A stretch of DNA of 19,773 nucleotides from RUG14300 sp964391805 (GTDB taxonomy: Bacteria > Bacillota > Clostridia > Christensenellales > CAG-1252): the NCBI GenBank assembly GCA_964391805.1, contig CAYMNK010000020.1, positions 1-19,773 of the forward strand, given 5' to 3'. Below the pieces are notes generated by a model that worked only from the letters and a program-made list of their open reading frames with translations, did no database searches and was not told the origin of the DNA. Both the position numbers and the translations under genes were made by a program. Below are positions 15,173-19,773 of this stretch, one piece after another. Within the stretch, counting starts at the first letter, position 1; every line of letters starts with the position of its first letter.

Positions 15173-16009
15173 ATGCCTAATTACATAAAATCGGGTGAAA
15201 TTAAATACATAAGTATTAGCGATGTGTTGCCTAATTACAGTCAACCTCGCTCTATTTTTAACGACAAGCCTTTACAAGAACTTGCTGATAGTATTCGTAC
15301 ACACGGTGTTCTTGAACCTGTTTTGGTCATAAGAGAGGGAAATTTTTATAAGATTATAGCGGGTGAACGCAGATATAGAGCTTCTCGAATGGCAGGTCTT
15401 ATTAAAATTCCCGCAATCATTATATCGGCTACACCCGAACAATTGTCCGAAATAGCTATTATAGAGAATTCACATCGTCAGCAGTTGAATCCCATAGAAG
15501 AGGCAAAAGCGGTCAAATTGTTGATGGAAACAAATAATCTTACGCAGGAACAAGTATCCATTGGTTTAGGTAGATCTCGCTCTGCGGTTGCTAACCTTTT
15601 GCGGTTGTTAACCCTTCCCGAACCTATTCAAGAAATGGTTCGCGAATCCAAGCTCAGCCAAGGACACGCACGCACCCTTTTATCCGTGAAATCCGAAAAA
15701 CAAATGTTAGCGCTTGCCGAAAAATGCGTAGAAAACAAATGGAGCGTACATGCGCTTATATCGGAAATCGATAGACTTTCTAAGACAACACCGGTTAGCA
15801 AAGTGTCGTCAAATCCAAAAACCGTTAAAAAACAATCAGTTTCTCCCGAATTGGAAAATATGGTGCTCGATATGGAAAGGGTGTTCCAAATGCCCGTGAC
15901 CTTTTCGGGTGGTGATAATAAAGGAAAATTGGTTCTCGAGTATTCGAGCCCCGAGGAATTACAAGTTATTTACGATGTCATTCAGGAATTGAAATCTCGT
16001 AGAGAGTGA
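15173..16009 (+). CDS. parB: ParB/Spo0J-family DNA-binding protein
   Basis: A 278-residue ParB-like protein with AAGGAG before the ATG, 13 bases after ispDF. The N-terminal CTPase domain has the ParB boxes: SQPRSIFNDKPLQELADSI, GERRYRAS (64-71) and ENSHRQQLNPIEEA (98-111), the last replacing the usual EN(I/L)QRxxLN. The central helix-turn-helix is LTQEQVSIGLGRSRSAVANL (123-142). Residues 205-225 form a Ser/Lys-rich linker and the C-terminal 50 residues (VLDMERVFQMPVTF...YSSPEELQVIYDVI) match the dimerisation domain. Such proteins spread on DNA from parS sites as CTP clamps. No parA gene is adjacent and no parS is visible here, so this could be the chromosomal ParB moved from the origin region or a specialised paralogue. 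Confidence 0.92.
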   Translation: MPNYIKSGEIKYISISDVLPNYSQPRSIFNDKPLQELADSIRTHGVLEPVLVIREGNFYKIIAGERRYRASRMAGLIKIPAIIISATPEQLSEIAIIENSHRQQLNPIEEAKAVKLLMETNNLTQEQVSIGLGRSRSAVANLLRLLTLPEPIQEMVRESKLSQGHARTLLSVKSEKQMLALAEKCVENKWSVHALISEIDRLSKTTPVSKVSSNPKTVKKQSVSPELENMVLDMERVFQMPVTFSGGDNKGKLVLEYSSPEELQVIYDVIQELKSRRE

Positions 16010-16031
16010 CGAGATAGTAGAGAGTGACGAG
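15999..16031 (+). repeat. Short tandem duplication at the parB stop
   Basis: GTAGAGAGTGACGAG occurs at 15999-16013 and again at 16017-16031 with 3 bases between them. The first copy holds the parB stop codon (16007-16009), so the second copy is non-coding and looks like a recent slippage duplication. Confidence 0.85.
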
Positions 16032-16057
16032 CTAAACATCTTGATTAAAAATAGGTA

Positions 16058-16086
16058 TTGCAATATAAATTTTAATATGCTATACT
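16058..16086 (+). promoter_or_regulatory. Promoter of the AAA+/YbjN transcription unit
   Basis: TTGCAA (16058-16063), a 17-base spacer and TATACT (16081-16086) lie 22 bases before the start codon of the AAA+ gene, so the gene can be transcribed separately from the upstream operon with a very short leader. No terminator is visible between parB and this promoter, so read-through is also possible. Confidence 0.7.
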
Positions 16087-16108
16087 ATATGAAGCATAAG
16101 GATAAAAA

Positions 16109-18217
16109 ATGAAGAACAAAAAGAATATTATTAAACTTGCAATAGTCAAATTCGATGAAAAGTGGCTTAAGGAAAACGCTGAAAAATACGGCGATTACCC
16201 CACTAAAGTTTTTGCCGATGAAGTAGAGAATACTATCGGCTTGCTTTTGTATAAATCGAAGGGCAATAAAGTTGTTGTCGCATTCGATCCCAATGCCGAA
16301 AGGGATGAGTCTATTATAATTACCATATTTAGGGTATTCGTAAAAGTCTTTGAAAATATCAGTCCTGAAAACATAATAGAAACCTTTATTGAAGACTCGA
16401 GTGCACGTGAATCTAAAGACTTATTTATTGCTCTTTCCGCGCACAATAGAGTTCTTGCCCTTCAGCAGAAAGGAGAACAAGATGACGAAAACGTATTTGA
16501 TGAAGTTTTGTCGAAAGTTCAAGCAGATTTAAGCGAGCATAAGGCTCCTCGCGATGAATTCGATGCATGTTTTACGCCGAGCGAAAACAAGTCGGAAGAG
16601 AACGAAGAGACCGATGTTGATGGGCTTGTCGGTGCAGAAGAATTTAAAGCACTGATCAAGGAAATCAAAAAGATGGCACCCATTGTCAAGGAAAAGAATA
16701 TTTGTAACGTATTGACTGATAGATGTTATCTCTTTTCCATTGGATCGGGGTGCGGTTATACCACAGACTTGTATATCCTTGCCGAAACCATTACAAATGC
16801 GAATATTTGTAAAATGAACACCGAACATCCTGTAAGAGAGGAGATGTTTAGTGAAGACGACGATCAAATATTCACGGTAGAGGGCGGTGATTCCTCAGAA
16901 GTGAAGGTGCTGTCTATAGATATCAGTAAGGCATTACTAAAAACGGACTCCATAAAATTCAAGGCACTTCTTAGAGCGATTGAGAAAAATATAGATAACT
17001 ACATTTATGTTTTCCGCGTTCCCTTCCTTGAAAAGAGTATGTTAGAGAAAGTCCGTGCTTCCATTGCCGACGTATTAAGCGTCAAAGTCGTATCCGTTCC
17101 GCCCCTCACCACCGAGGAGATGAGAAACTATGCGTCTATGGAATTTGACGATATGGGCTATACCGTTAGTGAGGATGCGTGGATATATTTCGATGAAAGA
17201 ATTGCAGAAGAACAAGCCGACGGTCGATTCTACGGATTGAATACCATTGCTAAGATCGTCAAAGAAGCGATATACGAAAAAATATTGATCGAATCCGAAC
17301 AAGGTGTCGATGATACCGTGATAAATGCCGATAATATGAAGGCTATATGTGTAAACACCGAACTTACCACAATTTCCGCCGAAGATCAGCTCAAGGAAAT
17401 GATTGGAACAGAGTCGATTACCGAAAAACTCCACGAAATCGTTGCGCAAATAGAAATGAGTATGAAAACCGACTTAATCGATAGACCGTGTTTCCATATG
17501 CAATTTACGGGTAATCCCGGCACCGGTAAAACCACGGTTGCGCGAATAATCGGTAAAATGCTTAAAGAGAAGGGTGTGCTCCGTGTCGGTAATTTTTACG
17601 AGTGTTCGAGACGTGATCTTTGCGGTAAATACATAGGAGAGACGGCACCCAAAACTTCAGCTGTATGTAGGAATGCATTAGGTTCCGTTTTGTTTATCGA
17701 TGAGGCATATTCTCTTTATAGAGGAGAATCCGACGGTAAAGATTTCGGATTAGAGGCGCTTGAAACATTGGTAGCCGAAATGGAAAACCACAAAGACGAC
17801 CTTGTTGTAATATTCGCCGGTTATAAAGATGATATGGCACGCTTGATGGAAGGCAACCAAGGATTAAAGAGTCGTATTCCTTATACTATCGAATTCCCGA
17901 ATTATACTAATAAACAGCTTTATGATATATTCGTTTATATGGTTAATAAAAAATCGATTTGTGACGAGCAGTGTCTCGAAGTCGCCCGTAAGTATTTTGA
18001 TTCGATACCGAGCAATGTGTTAAATGAAAAATCGTTCAGTAATGCTCGATTCGTTCGCAATCTTTTCGAACGCGCCGAATGTAAGGCAGCCATGAGATGT
18101 CAATTAAACAAAATCAGCGATATAGTAATAACCAAGGATGATTTTGAAAGAGCGGTAGCAAGCGAAGACGCATTCAATTTCACGAGGAATAATAATAAAC
18201 CCAAAATCGGGTTCTAA
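16109..18217 (+). CDS. SpoVK/CbxX-type AAA+ ATPase with a degenerate first AAA domain
   Basis: A 702-residue protein. The C-terminal domain (about 425-690) is a clear CbxX/CfqX-SpoVK AAA+ module: Walker A FTGNPGTGKTT (466-476), Walker B VLFIDEAYSL (Asp531, Glu532), VVIFAGYKDDM, arginine finger GLKSRIP (Arg589) and sensor-2 region FSNARFVRNLFERA. Residues about 173-395 repeat the same layout in eroded form: LVGAEEFKALIKEI matches MIGTESITEKLHEI, FSIGSGCGYTT (209-219) aligns gaplessly with the Walker A but has Tyr217 for Lys, VLSIDIS replaces the Walker B Glu, and the Arg finger is lost. Residues 1-150 are an unrecognised mixed domain followed by an acidic linker. Such ATPases form hexamers that remodel partner proteins; the substrate here is unknown. 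Ribosome-binding site AAGG precedes the ATG. A YbjN-family gene follows 20 bases later, probably co-transcribed. Confidence 0.88.
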   Translation: MKNKKNIIKLAIVKFDEKWLKENAEKYGDYPTKVFADEVENTIGLLLYKSKGNKVVVAFDPNAERDESIIITIFRVFVKVFENISPENIIETFIEDSSARESKDLFIALSAHNRVLALQQKGEQDDENVFDEVLSKVQADLSEHKAPRDEFDACFTPSENKSEENEETDVDGLVGAEEFKALIKEIKKMAPIVKEKNICNVLTDRCYLFSIGSGCGYTTDLYILAETITNANICKMNTEHPVREEMFSEDDDQIFTVEGGDSSEVKVLSIDISKALLKTDSIKFKALLRAIEKNIDNYIYVFRVPFLEKSMLEKVRASIADVLSVKVVSVPPLTTEEMRNYASMEFDDMGYTVSEDAWIYFDERIAEEQADGRFYGLNTIAKIVKEAIYEKILIESEQGVDDTVINADNMKAICVNTELTTISAEDQLKEMIGTESITEKLHEIVAQIEMSMKTDLIDRPCFHMQFTGNPGTGKTTVARIIGKMLKEKGVLRVGNFYECSRRDLCGKYIGETAPKTSAVCRNALGSVLFIDEAYSLYRGESDGKDFGLEALETLVAEMENHKDDLVVIFAGYKDDMARLMEGNQGLKSRIPYTIEFPNYTNKQLYDIFVYMVNKKSICDEQCLEVARKYFDSIPSNVLNEKSFSNARFVRNLFERAECKAAMRCQLNKISDIVITKDDFERAVASEDAFNFTRNNNKPKIGF

Positions 18218-18237
18218 ATATAAAAAGGAGAATATAT

Positions 18238-18720
18238 ATGGATAAGAAGCAACTAAAACAAGCCCAAGCATTATATAAGAATGTTTGTAAAGCCTTAAAA
18301 TCGGAAGGTTGGACCTTTCAAGAGCATGAAAAAGATTTTGTAATTACTACCGGTGCTCGTGGTGATGATTTACCTATCCCTGTAATAATTAATATTAACG
18401 GCGATAACGGAAATCTCTCCATTTATTCGGAACTACCGTTTTCTATTCCCGAGAATGTTCGTAATCGTTTAGCAGTAGCAATCAATATTATCAATTATTC
18501 CATTGTTAATGGTTGCTTCGATTATGAATATAATACGGGCAGAGTCGTTTTCCGTATTTGCCAATACTATCGTGACTGTGAACCCGGCGTGGAAGCAATT
18601 ATGCATTTACTTATGACTGCTTGTATTACGACCGATAAGTTTAATGATAGATTGCTTTATATCGCTAAAGCGGATGAACTATCACTTGAACAAATGGTCC
18701 AAATTATAGATAAGGATTAG
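18238..18720 (+). CDS. YbjN-family protein
   Basis: A 160-residue soluble protein preceded by a strong AAGGAG site 8 bases before the ATG. The pattern fits the YbjN fold (similar to type III secretion chaperones): an N-terminal helix, LKSEGWTFQEHEKDFVITTG, then PIPVIININGDNGNLSIYSE and LPFSIPENVRNRLAVAINII, NYSIVNGCFDYEYNTGRVVF, and C-terminal helices ending in LSLEQMVQIIDKD. There are no catalytic motifs, membrane segments or leader. YbjN proteins are often described as regulators or chaperone-like; no biochemical role is firmly assigned. Following the tandem AAA+ gene in one unit and preceding a terminator, it may be an adaptor or substrate-loading partner (inference). Confidence 0.75.
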   Translation: MDKKQLKQAQALYKNVCKALKSEGWTFQEHEKDFVITTGARGDDLPIPVIININGDNGNLSIYSELPFSIPENVRNRLAVAINIINYSIVNGCFDYEYNTGRVVFRICQYYRDCEPGVEAIMHLLMTACITTDKFNDRLLYIAKADELSLEQMVQIIDKD

Positions 18721-18756
18721 TTGTCGTAAAGTATTATATAGCATTATCAACAAAAG

Positions 18757-18792
18757 CGAGGGCGATTTTTTTCGCCCTTCATTTTTTTTACT
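18757..18792 (+). terminator. Intrinsic terminator of the AAA+/YbjN unit
   Basis: AGGGCG (18759-18764) pairs with CGCCCT (18773-18778) around a T-rich loop, extendable by one wobble pair, and is followed by a run of eight Ts. It lies about 38 bases after the YbjN stop. Confidence 0.85.
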
Positions 18793-18865
18793 CTTCACTC
18801 AAAAAAAACTGCACATTAGGGCTCAATTTTTGTTTGGTACTTTGCGGACGATAACGAACACGCAT

Positions 18866-19047
18866 ATGTCATACTGAGCGAAAGGGCACTGCCCTGAAGT
18901 CGAACTGCGAAGCAGTGCGAGGTGTAACCGAGCAGTATCTTGGACGGTAACGAGTAGTTGTTTTAACAACATCCATATTAAGGCAAGCGTTAGCGACAAA
19001 TCTTGTCATACTGATCCCCGCTTACGTTCCACTCAATATGATGGGAC
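18866..19047. repeat. Palindrome-rich intergenic repeat (REP/MITE-like)
   Basis: GTCATACTGA occurs at 18868-18877 and again at 19005-19014, and a near-inverted copy (TCAATATGA) lies at 19033-19041. Inside the first part an outer stem ATACTG/CAGTAT (18871-18876 with 18933-18938) encloses two perfect hairpins, AGGGCA-C-TGCCCT (18883-18895) and ACTGC-GAA-GCAGT (18904-18916). A further GTTGTT/AACAAC hairpin is at 18957-18970. No coding potential is apparent. The sequence resembles the dispersed intergenic repeats of the TGTCATnCTGAGCGAA type seen in many bacterial genomes (recollection, not a search). Between 18793 and 18865 nothing else is seen. Confidence 0.6.
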
Positions 19048-19094
19048 GGAAAACATCAATCAACAAAAATAACAAAAATAATTACCGATTAATG

Positions 19095-19123
19095 TTTACA
19101 AATATTGAAAAATGATATATAAT
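19095..19123 (+). promoter_or_regulatory. Promoter of ssrA
   Basis: TTTACA (19095-19100), a 17-base spacer and a perfect TATAAT (19118-19123) stand 12 bases before the mature tmRNA 5' end, so transcription would start a few bases upstream of it. Confidence 0.85.
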
Positions 19124-19135
19124 TCTATTGTACGC

Positions 19136-19483
19136 GGGGGTGTTTTAGATTCGATGGCGTACGAAAGGGCAGTATAAGCATATCGGAGCGACACGTTACG
19201 AAGGCAATTTTAAAAGAAACGACAATAATAGTCAAAGTTACGCTCTTGCCGCTTAGTGCAGAGCCATTCGTCCTATAATTGCTCACATTTATAGGAACGG
19301 GTGTAATTGATTGTGAGGAACTTTTCTCGGGAATGCTCCTTTTTTGAGAAAAGAATTTAAAGAGCTTGGAAGGCATAGTTCGTATACTGACGGAAGCCGA
19401 CGACAACTAACAGTATAATAAGTATGTAGAAAGTGCTGTGATTTCTATGTTAGACGCGAGTGCAAGTCTCGCCATCTCCACCA
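19136..19483 (+). ncRNA. ssrA: tmRNA
   Basis: A one-piece transfer-messenger RNA of about 348 bases that rescues stalled ribosomes by trans-translation. The 5' end GGGGGTG pairs with CATCTCC before the discriminator A and encoded CCA (19480-19483). The D-like region carries GATTCGATGGCG, and the T arm is GCGAG/CTCGC around the loop TGCAAGT, where the usual tmRNA loop is TTCAANT or TTCGANT. The tag reading frame ends with the codons for NDNNSQSYALAA and the stop TAG at 19254-19256; the LAA end is the protease-recognition signal. The resume codon is uncertain: GGC at 19203 is in frame, but the tag may begin a few codons later. Several hairpins typical of the pseudoknot region follow, for example CCTATAA/TTTATAGG and TTTCTC/GAGAAA. 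Confidence 0.95.
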
Positions 19484-19484
19484 C

Positions 19485-19518
19485 AAGGAACCGCGGTCGA
19501 ACCCGTGGTTCCTTTTCA
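19485..19518 (+). terminator. Intrinsic terminator of ssrA
   Basis: AAGGAACCGCGG (19485-19496) pairs over 12 positions (one G-U) with CCGTGGTTCCTT (19503-19514) around a 6-base loop and runs into TTTT. It begins two bases after the tmRNA CCA end. Confidence 0.9.
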
Positions 19519-19773
19519 TTTGTGTTAAAGGCGTCGCAGGGATTATCGTTAAGACTAAAAAGTACGAAAAGATAATCTCTTACGACTGGCAAACAAAGCC
19601 AAGATGTAACGGTAAATTTGTTAAGAAAGCATAATCGCAATAGCAACTACATAAAACACGATTAAAGGCGGTAGAACGTTGATTCTATCGCCTTTTGTAT
19701 GGTTTTATTCTCTTATATCGTCCGAATGTTTCGCCTTTCGTTGTCCGTGTGTAGCACAAAGAAAAGCCAAAGT
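19519..19773. other. Tail of the window without a convincing gene
   Basis: A frame is open from within the ssrA terminator to TAA at 19632-19634 (ending KKYEKIISYDWQTKPRCNGK and FVKKA) but has no ATG, GTG or TTG in a useful place and no ribosome-binding site, so it is at most a gene remnant. It is followed by a separate terminator-like hairpin. Nothing recognisable lies from 19700 to the end. Confidence 0.5.
19664..19697 (+). terminator. Second terminator-like hairpin downstream of ssrA
   Basis: AAAGGCGGTAGAA (19664-19676) pairs over 13 positions (one G-U) with TTCTATCGCCTTT (19683-19695), then TTTTG. The wobble favours the + strand. It may back up the ssrA terminator or end a transcript of a lost gene. 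Confidence 0.65.

Noticed and set aside
19407..19646. Reverse-strand 79-codon open frame across the tmRNA 3' end
   Set aside because: It overlaps a structured RNA gene and its terminator and has no ribosome-binding site or family motif.
1..19773. CRISPR array, rRNA, riboswitch or complete insertion sequence
   Set aside because: No regularly spaced repeats, no rRNA-like sequence, no recognisable aptamer and no transposase with terminal repeats were seen.

Overview
The window looks like chromosomal DNA of a low-GC, Gram-positive-type bacterium, most likely an uncultured member of the Clostridia. The reasons are AT-rich intergenic DNA with consensus sigma-A promoters, purine-rich (AGGAGG-like) ribosome-binding sites, an RqcP (YabO) S4 protein, a bifunctional Rel-type RSH protein, an IspD-IspF fusion, a SpoVK/CbxX-type AAA+ protein and a one-piece tmRNA. 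The species assignment is inference; no rRNA is present.

Region 1 (1-5676, + strand) looks like an acquired island. It has the 3' end of a tyrosine recombinase, then a strong terminator-like hairpin, then a tightly overlapping three-gene restriction-modification-like operon. The three genes are an AdoMet-binding protein lacking the catalytic NPPY motif, an Eco57I-type N6-adenine methylase with NPPY and a possible zinc ribbon, and a 960-residue GIY-YIG nuclease/SF2 helicase fusion. The island abuts the 3' end of a tRNA-Arg(ACG) gene (5744-5820, - strand), a common integration target.

Region 2 (5941-10197, - strand) is a four-gene cluster, in transcription order: a kinase-fold protein with an eroded active site, an alpha/beta-hydrolase-like protein with Arg at the nucleophile position and a C-terminal binding-like domain, a signal peptidase I, and a GH5 glycoside hydrolase without a signal peptide. 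Region 3 (10509-about 10890, + strand) is a decayed YhcG/DUF1016 nuclease gene with a nonsense codon and several frameshifts.

Region 4 (10938-16009, + strand) is a compact housekeeping operon: rel, tmk, rqcP, ispDF and a ParB-like gene. It links the stringent response, dTTP synthesis, ribosome quality control, isoprenoid precursor synthesis and a chromosome-partition-type protein. Region 5 (16058-18792, + strand) has its own promoter and terminator and encodes a tandem AAA+ protein whose first ATPase domain is degenerate, followed by a YbjN-family protein.

Region 6 (18793-19773) holds a palindrome-rich repeat, then ssrA (tmRNA) with its own consensus promoter and terminator, and a short tail with a second hairpin and no convincing gene. 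The most interesting items are the three-gene restriction-like module beside tRNA-Arg, the active/degenerate tandem AAA+ protein paired with YbjN, and the pseudo-hydrolase cluster.
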